Shown piece after piece: positions 1-7,279 of a stretch of 64,000 nucleotides of DNA (position 1 is its first letter; every line of letters starts with the position of its first letter). A model generated the notes under the pieces. That model was given only the letters and a program-made list of their open reading frames with translations. It was not told where the DNA came from and ran no database searches. Source of the stretch: Streptomyces sp. NBS 14/10 (GTDB lineage Bacteria; Actinomycetota; Actinomycetes; Streptomycetales; Streptomycetaceae). The translations under genes were made by a program, and so were the position numbers. The stretch spans positions 1 to 64,000 of the forward strand of contig NZ_NCSM01000001.1 in assembly GCF_002224125.1 (NCBI RefSeq), read 5' to 3'.

Positions 1-107
1 CGCCGATGCGGCGCGAGCGGCTACCGAAGAACCGTTACGGCTCCGTGGCAGCTCGGAGTACATTACGCATCGCCCCGGTGCGTGTCAAACACCCCCGGCG
101 TGCGATG

Positions 108-656
108 TCAGTCCAGGTCGCTCAGCCGTCCGCCGGCGTCCGGCTGGGTCTCCTCCACACGGCGCAGGACCCGCATCAGCATCTCGCCGAACGCCGCGCG
201 CTCGTCGCTCGACAGGTCCTGGAGAAGGTCTTCCTCGAAGACGGACGCCATCCGCATGGCCTCCAGCCACTTCTCCCGGCCCTCGGCCGTCAGCTCCACG
301 ATGACGCGCACCCGATTGGCCTCATCGCGCTCGCGCGTGACCAGACCGTCGCTCGCCATGCGGTCGATGCGGTGGGTCATCGCGGCCGGGGTGAGGCCGA
401 GCCGCTTGGCGAGGTCGCCGGGGCCCAGTCGATACGGGGCTCCGGAGAGGACGAGGGCCTTGAGCACCTCCCACTCGGTGTTGCTGATGCCCAGGGTCGC
501 GGTCTGGCGGCTGTACGCGACGTTCATCCGCCGATTGAGCCGGCTGAGGGCGCTGACGACCTGCTCCACCTGCGGGTCCAGGTCCTGGAACTCGCGCTGG
601 TAGGCCGCGATCTGCTCCTCGAGGCTCGGCTCGGCCGGGCCGGGGGTCTCAGACAT
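108..656 (-). CDS. MarR-family transcriptional regulator
   Basis: Predicted cytoplasmic DNA-binding repressor of 182 residues, the usual MarR length. The winged helix-turn-helix is visible around residues 60-125 (ISNTEWEVLKALV, GDLAKRLGLTPAAMTHRIDRM, then the wing GLVTRERDEANRVRV), with dimerisation helices at both ends. The start is placed at the ATG giving MSETPGPAEP; a longer reading frame runs back to 881 but would cross the divergent promoter. It is transcribed away from the MFS transporter gene at 805, the standard layout for a MarR protein that controls a neighbouring efflux pump and itself. The ligand cannot be told from sequence. Confidence 0.9.
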   Translation of the reverse strand: MSETPGPAEPSLEEQIAAYQREFQDLDPQVEQVVSALSRLNRRMNVAYSRQTATLGISNTEWEVLKALVLSGAPYRLGPGDLAKRLGLTPAAMTHRIDRMASDGLVTRERDEANRVRVIVELTAEGREKWLEAMRMASVFEEDLLQDLSSDERAAFGEMLMRVLRRVEETQPDAGGRLSDLD

Positions 657-804
657 GCCGCGCAGTATGACACGTAACCCATTCGCGTTGAAGTTCTTCG
701 CCATGTACTCTTTAGCTTCGAACTTTACTGTTGAAGTCTTGATGCTTCGACTGTTCGAAGTTCTCCTACTCGTCATCGAACGTTTTCGACTTAGGCAGGT
801 GAGT
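657..804. promoter_or_regulatory. Divergent promoter region with candidate MarR operators
   Basis: AT-rich for this genome. CTTCGAAC at 716-723 and GTTCGAAG at 753-760 form an inverted pair with centres 37 bp apart, and each half also contains the palindrome TTCGAA. Related TTGAAG and CTTCGA elements lie between and beside them. The placement between marR and the transporter gene makes these the best candidates for the repressor's binding sites. This is inference from position and symmetry. Confidence 0.55.
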
Positions 805-2112
805 GTGACCACCGCGATGGGCGCTGCGCTGCGCCGGATCCAGCTGGGGAACGCGCTGAGCGCGTTCGGCAACGGCTTCACCGTTCCGTTCCTGTTCGTC
901 TATGTGGCAAAGGTGCGGGACCTGGGCGCGAGTACCGCGGGCATGGTGCTCGCGGTGTTCGCCGTCGCGGCGCTGGCCGTGCTGCCCTTCACCGGTCGGG
1001 TGATCGACCGGCGAGGGCCGCTGCCAGTGGCCCTGGCGGGTGCCGTGGCCTCGGCCTTCGGGTCCATGGGACTGGGGCTGGCCGCCGACGAGGCGTCCGT
1101 CATCGCCGCGGTTGCCCTGCTCGGAGCGGGGATCGCGGTGATCCAGCCCGCCCTCGCCACCATGATCGTGTGGTGCTCGACCACGACCACCCGTTCGCGC
1201 GCGTTCGCCACCCAGTTCTTCCTCAACAACCTCGGCCTCGGCGTCGGCGGGCTGCTCGGTGGGCTGCTGGTCGACCCCTCCGAGCCGTCGAGCTTCGTCC
1301 GGCTGTTCGCGATCGAGTCGGTGATGTTCCTGGTGCTGGGCGCGGCCGTGGCGACCGTACGGCTGCCGGCGGTTTCCAAGCTCGACCCGGCGTCGGCCGT
1401 GGGAGAACGGACCGGGGGCGGCTGGCGGGCCATGCTGCGTAACCGGGCGATGGTGCAGCTGTGTGTGCTGGGCTTCGTGATGTTCTTCGCCTGCTACGGG
1501 CAGTTCGAATCGGGGCTGGCGGCGTTCGCGGTGGAGGTCGCCCATATCTCGCCCGCGATGCTCGGCGCCGCGCTGGCGGCGAACACGATGGCCATCGTGC
1601 TGGCGCAGTTCGTCGTGCTCCGGCTGGTCGAGGGGCGGCGGCGCAGCCGGGTCATCGCGCTGACCGGGCTCGTCTGGACGGTGGCCTGGCTGGCGGCGGG
1701 GGCCTCCGGTCTGGTGCCGGGCAGCCAGGCCGTCGCGACCGGCGCGATCATCTCGTCGTACGCGCTCTTCGGGCTCGGCGAGGCGATGCTGTCGCCGACC
1801 GTCGCCCCGCTGGTGGCCGATCTGGCGCCGCCGACCATGGTCGGGCAGTACAACTCCGGGTTCGCCCTGGTCAAGCAGCTGGCGCTGGCCGTCGGCCCGG
1901 CGGTGGGCGGACTGATGGCCGGGGCCGGGATGTACGTGGCGTACATCGCGATGCTCGTCGGCTGCTCCCTCGGCATCGTGGCGCTCGCGCTGCGGCTGGG
2001 CGGGCGGCTCACGGCCCGCCAGGACAACCCGCTGCGCGGCCTCCAGGAGGCCACGGTGCCCGCGCAGCGCGTGGAGTCGGCGGCGGTGGAGCCGGTGACC
2101 ACCGCGGCCTGA
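805..2112 (+). CDS. MFS transporter, probable drug efflux permease
   Basis: Integral membrane protein of about 435 residues with roughly twelve hydrophobic segments, typical of the major facilitator superfamily. The loop after the second helix carries the MFS-like pattern GRVIDRRGPLP. A substrate cannot be assigned. The start is uncertain: GTG at 799, GTG at 805 and ATG at 817 are all in frame just before MGAALRRIQLGNALSAF, and AGG-rich sequence around 793-799 could serve as ribosome binding site. The frame is open back to 655 but those residues would overlap the MarR operators. Divergent from a MarR regulator, which suggests ligand-induced expression of an efflux pump. Confidence 0.88.
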   Translation: MTTAMGAALRRIQLGNALSAFGNGFTVPFLFVYVAKVRDLGASTAGMVLAVFAVAALAVLPFTGRVIDRRGPLPVALAGAVASAFGSMGLGLAADEASVIAAVALLGAGIAVIQPALATMIVWCSTTTTRSRAFATQFFLNNLGLGVGGLLGGLLVDPSEPSSFVRLFAIESVMFLVLGAAVATVRLPAVSKLDPASAVGERTGGGWRAMLRNRAMVQLCVLGFVMFFACYGQFESGLAAFAVEVAHISPAMLGAALAANTMAIVLAQFVVLRLVEGRRRSRVIALTGLVWTVAWLAAGASGLVPGSQAVATGAIISSYALFGLGEAMLSPTVAPLVADLAPPTMVGQYNSGFALVKQLALAVGPAVGGLMAGAGMYVAYIAMLVGCSLGIVALALRLGGRLTARQDNPLRGLQEATVPAQRVESAAVEPVTTAA

Positions 2113-2166
2113 CGGTCGGGCCGACGGCTCGACCGTCCGCCTGGCGCCGCGCCTGCGTCGACCGTC

Positions 2167-2266
2167 GGTCCGGCGCTTGTGGCGGGCCAACGGTCCGGCG
2201 CTTGTGGGCGACCGTCGGTCCGGCGCTTGTCGCGGGCCGACGGCCTGGCGTTTGTGGCCGTCGCGC
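2167..2266. repeat. 25-bp tandem repeat, about four units
   Basis: Four consecutive 25-bp units start at 2167, 2192, 2217 and 2242. The first three share GGTCCGGCGCTTGT and the fourth is degenerate (GGCCTGGCGTTTGT). A still more degenerate copy may precede them. The array lies in the gap between two convergent genes and has no plausible coding role. Confidence 0.75.
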
Positions 2267-2304
2267 CGGAGCCGCGTATCAGGTCCAAGCCCTGCTCGCC
2301 CTCG

Positions 2305-2331
2305 CCCCGTCCCTCCGCTGGAGGGACGGGG
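2305..2331. terminator. Bidirectional terminator hairpin
   Basis: Perfect 12-bp stem (CCCCGTCCCTCC, 2305-2316, with GGAGGGACGGGG, 2320-2331) and a 3-nt loop. It sits between the convergent ends of the MFS gene (2112) and the phosphatase gene (2362). No long U-run, as is common in Streptomyces. Confidence 0.75.
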
Positions 2332-2361
2332 TTCCGTCGCTCGCCCTGGGCCGCGGGCGGT

Positions 2362-4374
2362 CTACCCCGCCGGGAGGGCGAACTCGCACCACACCGCCTT
2401 GCCCCCGCCCGGTGTGCGGCGCGAGCCCCAGGACGAGGCGATGGTCGCGACGATCGAGATACCGCGCCCGGCCTCGTCCGCCGGCTCGGCGCGGCGGCGG
2501 CGCGGCAGATGCTCGTCCCCGTCCGTCACCTCGATGATCAGGCGGCGGTCCGTACGGCGCAGCCGCAGGCGCATCGGCGGTACGCCGTGCTGGAGCGAAT
2601 TGGCGACCAGCTCGCTGGCGGCGAGCACGCCCAGATCGCGCAGCTCCATGGGGAAGCGCCAACTGGCGAGGACGCCGGACGCGAACGCCCGCGCCCGAGG
2701 GGCCGCCTCCACACCGCCGAGGAGATCCAGGGCCGCGTTGTGGAACAGCTCGGCGTCATGGCCGGTGCGGGCGGGGTGCTGCAGGACCAGCACGGCCACG
2801 TCGTCGTCGTGCTCGGCGGTGATGCCCAGCGCCCGGATCAGGCGGTCGCACATCACCTGGGGCGTGCCCGTGGCGCCCGCGAAGACGCGCTCCAGCGCGG
2901 CGACGCCCTCGTAGATGTCCTTGTCGCGCCGCTCCACCAGCCCGTCGGTGTACAGCACCGCGCTGGAGCCGGGGCCGAAGGGGAGCGAGGTCGAGGTGTG
3001 CAGCCAGCCGCCGGTGCCCAGCGGCGGTCCGGTGGGCTCGGCGGCGCGGCTCACGGTGCCGTCCGGGTCGCGGACCAGGATCGGCAGATGGCCCGCCGAG
3101 GCGTAGACCAGGCGGTTCTCGTTCGGGTCGTGGACGGCGTAGACGCAGGTCGCGATCTGGCTGGGGTCGATCTCGGCGGCCAGGCCGTCCAGGAGTTGCA
3201 GCACCTCGTGCGGGGGCAGGTCGAGGCGGGCGTACGCACGGACGGCGGTACGCAGCTGGCCCATCACGGCGGCGGCGCGGACGCCGCGCCCCATGACGTC
3301 CCCGATGACCAGGGCGGTGCGGCCGGCGCCGAGCGTGATGACGTCGTACCAGTCGCCGCCCACGGCGGCGTCCGTGCCGCCCGGTTGGTATGTGGCGGCG
3401 ACCCTGAGGTCGTCGGGCTGCTCGAGCTCCTGCGGGAGGAGGCTGCGCTGGAGGGTGACGGCGGCCTGGCGCTGCAGGCGCTCGCTGGCGCGCAGCCGCT
3501 CGGCGGCCTCCACCTGGTCGGTGACGTCGGCACCGAAGACCAGCACGCCGCGCAGCCGGGGCTGCTCGGCCCTGGGGCCGGGCATCGACGGCGCCTGGCC
3601 CGTGCCGGGCGCGGCCACCGGGGCAGCGGCATCCGCTTCGGCGTGGGTCGCCGTATGGGCCTCGGCCTCGGGCGCGCTGCCGGACGCGATGCCCAACGCG
3701 CTGTCCGAGGCGGAAGAAGCAGTGGCGGGGGCCACGGCCGGTGCCAGAGCAGGAGCCGGGGCGGGTGGCGGGGCGGCCATCTCGATCGGGGAGCAGGTGA
3801 AGGTGTAGTAGCCGTGGCGCACCCGGCCGCCCGCGCTTGCCGTACTCGCGGCCCCGGAGCCCGCTGCCGCCGCCTCCGCGCCCGGCGCGGCCCCGGCCCT
3901 CGCCCCGGAGACGCGCCGGGACTTGACCGTACGCGGCCGACCGCTGCGCAGGACCTGGTCCATGAGCGGCAGCAGCCCCAGCTCCTGCAGCTCGGGCAGG
4001 GCCTGGCGGGCGGCGGCGCCGGGGGTCCGGACGCCGAAGATGGCCGTATAGGAGTCGTTGACGTACGCGATGCGGTGATCGGGGCCGTAAACGACGGCGA
4101 CCAGGGCCGGGACCTGGCCGAGGACGTCATGGACGGACAGCCCGTCGAGGGTGGGGACGGCGACGGGGAGCCCGTCCTCCAGGGCCTGGGCCGCCGCGCC
4201 CGGCGGCGGCTCGCCGCGGTCCGAGGGGTCGGAGCGCTCGCCCCGGGCAGCCGGGACCGATCCGCTGCCGCCGCCCGCGGCCGCGGGCTGGGGCCGCCGC
4301 GCGGCGCGGTCGGCCCGGGCGGCGGTGCGTCGCTGTGTTCGGGGAAGCCGGGCGCTCCAGCGTGTGAAGTTCAC
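2362..4374 (-). CDS. PAS - PP2C (SpoIIE-type) phosphatase - HATPase regulatory protein
   Basis: Soluble multidomain signalling protein of 670 residues. A disordered Ala/Pro/Arg-rich N-terminus is followed by a PAS-like segment (about 75-160, VVYGPDHRIAYVNDSYTAIFG) and a low-complexity linker. Next comes a PPM/SpoIIE phosphatase domain (about 310-510) with the metal-binding patterns GGDWYDVI, IGDVMGRG and LYTDGLVERR. A C-terminal GHKL ATPase of the anti-sigma type (about 530-665) shows ELVANSLQHG and GRGISIV. Such proteins act in partner-switching circuits that set anti-sigma/anti-anti-sigma phosphorylation. Start is GTG at 4374 behind a GAGG-like ribosome site. The partner cannot be named. 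Confidence 0.88.
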   Translation of the reverse strand: MNFTRWSARLPRTQRRTAARADRAARRPQPAAAGGGSGSVPAARGERSDPSDRGEPPPGAAAQALEDGLPVAVPTLDGLSVHDVLGQVPALVAVVYGPDHRIAYVNDSYTAIFGVRTPGAAARQALPELQELGLLPLMDQVLRSGRPRTVKSRRVSGARAGAAPGAEAAAAGSGAASTASAGGRVRHGYYTFTCSPIEMAAPPPAPAPALAPAVAPATASSASDSALGIASGSAPEAEAHTATHAEADAAAPVAAPGTGQAPSMPGPRAEQPRLRGVLVFGADVTDQVEAAERLRASERLQRQAAVTLQRSLLPQELEQPDDLRVAATYQPGGTDAAVGGDWYDVITLGAGRTALVIGDVMGRGVRAAAVMGQLRTAVRAYARLDLPPHEVLQLLDGLAAEIDPSQIATCVYAVHDPNENRLVYASAGHLPILVRDPDGTVSRAAEPTGPPLGTGGWLHTSTSLPFGPGSSAVLYTDGLVERRDKDIYEGVAALERVFAGATGTPQVMCDRLIRALGITAEHDDDVAVLVLQHPARTGHDAELFHNAALDLLGGVEAAPRARAFASGVLASWRFPMELRDLGVLAASELVANSLQHGVPPMRLRLRRTDRRLIIEVTDGDEHLPRRRRAEPADEAGRGISIVATIASSWGSRRTPGGGKAVWCEFALPAG

Positions 4375-4523
4375 CGGGGGTTACCTCGCGAGGTTGTGGC
4401 TGAGCGGCGCGCCGGCGCGGGGGTACGGAAAGGGTGTGGGTGCGGGGGGACGGCCCCCAGGGGAATGCAGCAAACTTCCGAATCCTCGCGATTGTCACTC
4501 TTTGCAGGTACGAGCCCACCCAT

Positions 4524-4544
4524 GGTCACACGTCCAGTGTGACC
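4524..4544. promoter_or_regulatory. Perfect inverted repeat, candidate operator
   Basis: GGTCACAC (4524-4531), a 5-nt spacer, then GTGTGACC (4537-4544). It lies about 150 bp upstream of the phosphatase start and 100 bp downstream of the ndh stop, so it could be an operator or, less likely, part of a terminator. The same half-site GTGTGACC recurs at 6046-6053 upstream of ndh. Confidence 0.45.
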
Positions 4545-4639
4545 GACCGGACTGACATCCGTGAGACGCCGGTCGGGTGGGGGCAGTTCCCGCCTCCGCT
4601 CCAACGGGCCGAACGGGCCCGAACCGGCGTCGGCTGGCG

Positions 4640-5995
4640 TCAACTGGCCTCGGGATGGCGGCCGGTGTCGGCGGCGAGCTTGAACTCGGCCCGCGGGTTC
4701 TCCAGCGACCCGAGCGAGACGATCTCCCGTTTGAAGAGCCCCGACAGGGTCCACTCGGCCAAAACGCGCGCCTTCCGGTTGAAGGTCGGCACCCGGCTGA
4801 GGTGATAGGCGCGGTGCATGAACCAGGCGGGGTAGCCCTTCAGCTTCCGCCCGTAGACATGCGCGACGCCTTTGTGGAGGCCGAGGGAGGCCACCGAGCC
4901 GGCGTATTTGTGCTCGTAGTCCTTCAGCGGCCGGCCGTGCAGGGAGGCGATCACGTTCTCGGCGAGCACCTTCGACTGGCGCAGCGCGTGCTGGGCGTTG
5001 GGGGCGCACTCCTTGCCGGGCTCCTCCGCCGTCAGGTCCGGGACCGCCGCGGCGTCGCCCGCGCTCCAGGCGTGCTCCACTCCGTCCACATGGAGGGCGG
5101 CGGTGCACTTGAGGCGGCCGTGCGCGTTCACCGGGAGGTCGGTGGAGGCCAGGATTGGGTGCGGTTTGACCCCCGCGGTCCACACCAGGGTGCGGGTGGG
5201 GAAGCGCGAGCCGTCGCTCAGCGCCGCGACCCGGTCCACACAGGAGTCGAGGCGGGTCTCCAGCCGTACGTCGATATTGCGGCCGCGCAGCTCGCGGACC
5301 GCGTACTTGCCCATCTCCTCCCCGACCTCCGGGAGGATGCGGCCGGTGGCCTCCACCAGGATCCACTTCAGGTCCTCGGGCGCGATGTTGTGGTAGTAGC
5401 GGACGGCGTAGCGGGCCATGTCCTCGAGCTCGGCGAGCGCCTCGACGCCCGCGTATCCGCCGCCGACGAAGACGAAGGTGAGCGCGGCGTCCCGGACGTC
5501 GGGATCCCGGGTGGAGGAAGCGATGTCCAGCTGCTCCAGGACGTGGTTGCGCAGGCCGATGGCCTCCTCCACGGTCTTGAAGCCGATGCCGTGGTCGACC
5601 AGGCCGGGGACCGGGAGGGTGCGGGAGACGGAGCCGGGCGCCAGTACGAGCTCGTCGTAGTGGATCTCGACCGCGCCGGTGCCCTCCTCGGCGGTGGCGA
5701 GGGTTTTGATCGTCGCGGTGCGTTTGCCGTGGTTGATCGCCACGGCCTCGCCGATCACGACCTGGCAGCGGGGCAGGATGCGACGCAGCGGCACGACGAC
5801 ATGGCGTGGCGAGATCGATCCGGCCGCGGCCTCCGGGAGGAACGGCTGATAGGTCATGTACGGCTCGGGGTCGACCACGATGACCTGTACGTCGCCTTGC
5901 CCCAGCTCCCGCTTCAGCTTCCGCTGGAGGCGCAGCGCGGTGTACATCCCGACGTAGCCACCGCCGACAACGAGAATGCGCGCAGGTTCCTTCAC
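4640..5995 (-). CDS. ndh: Type II NADH dehydrogenase (NDH-2)
   Basis: Single-subunit FAD enzyme that passes electrons from NADH to the quinone pool at the inner face of the membrane without pumping protons. The N-terminal FAD site is ILVVGGGYVGMYTA, followed by the NDH-2 hallmark YMTYQPFLPEAAAGSISPRH. A second dinucleotide site, FVFVGGGYAGVE, binds NADH, and the late FAD contact is HAWSAGDAAAVPD. The C-terminus carries the family's amphipathic membrane-anchoring region. I place the start at GTG 5995 because the FAD motif then begins a few residues in, as in homologues. The frame is open to a GTG-type start at 6091 with no better ribosome site. Divergent from the TetR gene at 6316. Confidence 0.9.
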   Translation of the reverse strand: MKEPARILVVGGGYVGMYTALRLQRKLKRELGQGDVQVIVVDPEPYMTYQPFLPEAAAGSISPRHVVVPLRRILPRCQVVIGEAVAINHGKRTATIKTLATAEEGTGAVEIHYDELVLAPGSVSRTLPVPGLVDHGIGFKTVEEAIGLRNHVLEQLDIASSTRDPDVRDAALTFVFVGGGYAGVEALAELEDMARYAVRYYHNIAPEDLKWILVEATGRILPEVGEEMGKYAVRELRGRNIDVRLETRLDSCVDRVAALSDGSRFPTRTLVWTAGVKPHPILASTDLPVNAHGRLKCTAALHVDGVEHAWSAGDAAAVPDLTAEEPGKECAPNAQHALRQSKVLAENVIASLHGRPLKDYEHKYAGSVASLGLHKGVAHVYGRKLKGYPAWFMHRAYHLSRVPTFNRKARVLAEWTLSGLFKREIVSLGSLENPRAEFKLAADTGRHPEAS

Positions 5996-6315
5996 CCTCC
6001 CATGAGGCACGCACAGCCGCGGTTTGTCCACAGGCCCGACGAATTGTGTGACCGGCGGCTTCGGCGCGCCCCGCCGCGCCCATTCGGTCAAGCGTACGGA
6101 AGGTGCGCAGGTCAGTAGGGGGGCGCGAGGTAGTGGGCGGGCGGGGAAGCGGTGACGGGCGGTGCGGTACGCCGAACGGGGGTCGATCTGTCCGGACCTA
6201 CCCCCTTCTTTCTTGACCGGCGCTCAACTATGTTCGTACTCCGTCGGGGTCGTGACTGCCCCGGCGTTCTGGGCGGGGAGTCTCCGGGGGGAGACGTCAT
6301 TACCGGGGGATCACT
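5996..6315. other. Divergent intergenic region ndh / tetR
   Basis: About 320 bp containing the promoters of both genes, or somewhat less if ndh starts upstream at 6091. A GTGTGACC half-site lies at 6046-6053. The TetR gene has a GGGGGA ribosome site 5 nt before its ATG. I see no convincing -35/-10 pair and no small gene. Confidence 0.4.
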
Positions 6316-7059
6316 ATGCAGCTTCAGGGTTCTCATTGGTCGTCAGCCGTCGCATCGGTGGACGGTGCCGGCGGCCGGAACACTCCGCTGCGCGTGGACG
6401 CGCAGCGCAATCTCGAGCATGTGCTGCGGGCGGCGCGCGAGGTCTTCGGGGAGCTGGGGTACGGCGCTCCCATGGAGGACGTCGCGCGGCGCGCGCGGGT
6501 CGGGGTGGGCACCGTCTATCGGCGCTTCCCCAGCAAGGACGTCCTGGTCCGTCGCATAGCCGAGGAGGAGACCGCCCGGCTGACCGACCAGGCGCGCGCC
6601 GCCCTCGGCCAGGAGAACGAGCCGTGGTCGGCGCTGGCCCGCTTCCTGCGCACCTCGGTGGCCTCCGGCGCGGGCCGGCTGCTGCCGCCCCAGGTGCTGC
6701 GGGTCGGGGTCGAGGGGGAGGCAGAGGCGGCGGTCCGGGTGCCGCAGCAGCGGCAGGTGGGGTTAGCCGACCCGCCAGCCCCTCCGCAGCCGGAGCTGCG
6801 GCTGGTGGAGCAGCCCAGCCCCGTCGTCCCGGGCGGCCCTGACGACGCGGGCGCCGCGGCGCTGCTGGAGGTCGTCGGGCAGTTGGTGGACCGGGCGCGG
6901 GAAGCGGGCGAGCTGCGGCCGGACGTGACGGTGGCCGATGTGCTGCTGGTGATCGCCACGGCGGCGCCCTCGCTGCCGGACGCGGTGCAGCAGGCGGCGG
7001 CGTCGGCACGGCTGCTGGACATCCTCCTGGACGGGCTGCGGTCGCGCCCTGCGGGGTGA
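6316..7059 (+). CDS. TetR-family regulator (possible AtrA/AveI orthologue by position)
   Basis: Predicted regulator of 247 residues with the TetR helix-turn-helix at about 30-85 (ILEHVLRAAREVFGELG-type first helix, then MEDVARRARVGVGTVYRRFPSKDVLVRRI). The helical C-terminus is interrupted by a Pro/Gln-rich stretch near residues 140-175 and resembles the SbtR-like C-terminal class. Divergent from the NADH dehydrogenase gene. In S. coelicolor the antibiotic regulator gene atrA (SCO4118) lies next to an NADH dehydrogenase gene (SCO4119), so this may be its orthologue. That link rests on gene order recalled from memory, not on alignment. Confidence 0.85.
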   Translation: MQLQGSHWSSAVASVDGAGGRNTPLRVDAQRNLEHVLRAAREVFGELGYGAPMEDVARRARVGVGTVYRRFPSKDVLVRRIAEEETARLTDQARAALGQENEPWSALARFLRTSVASGAGRLLPPQVLRVGVEGEAEAAVRVPQQRQVGLADPPAPPQPELRLVEQPSPVVPGGPDDAGAAALLEVVGQLVDRAREAGELRPDVTVADVLLVIATAAPSLPDAVQQAAASARLLDILLDGLRSRPAG

Positions 7060-7130
7060 CGCGCGTCCTGCTGTGTGAGTCAACCGCGTGAGGTGCTGAC
7101 CGCCGGGTCTCCGGAACATCACCTGCGGCA

Positions 7131-7148
7131 GCCCGCTGACCAGCGGGC
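7131..7148. terminator. Short convergent hairpin
   Basis: GCCCGCT / AGCGGGC with a 4-nt loop, between the convergent ends of the TetR gene (7059) and the AfsR-like gene (7280). Short stem, so only a weak terminator call. Confidence 0.4.
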
Positions 7149-7279
7149 CTCTGCTCACCGAACTCCGGAAAGGCCCCGAGCAACCCCGGATGAGACACCG
7201 CAAGGTGACCACGCCGGAGCGCCCGGACCAGCCGAACCGGATGCAGTCCGCACCCCCTTCGGGAATTACGGATCAAGTC

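Noticed and set aside
1..107. Sequence left of the MarR gene.
   Set aside because: Only a plus-strand frame antisense to marR is open here; nothing supports a gene or other feature.
4524..4544. The GGTCACAC palindrome as a Rex operator for ndh.
   Set aside because: The half-sites are in the opposite orientation to the Rex consensus and it lies downstream of ndh.
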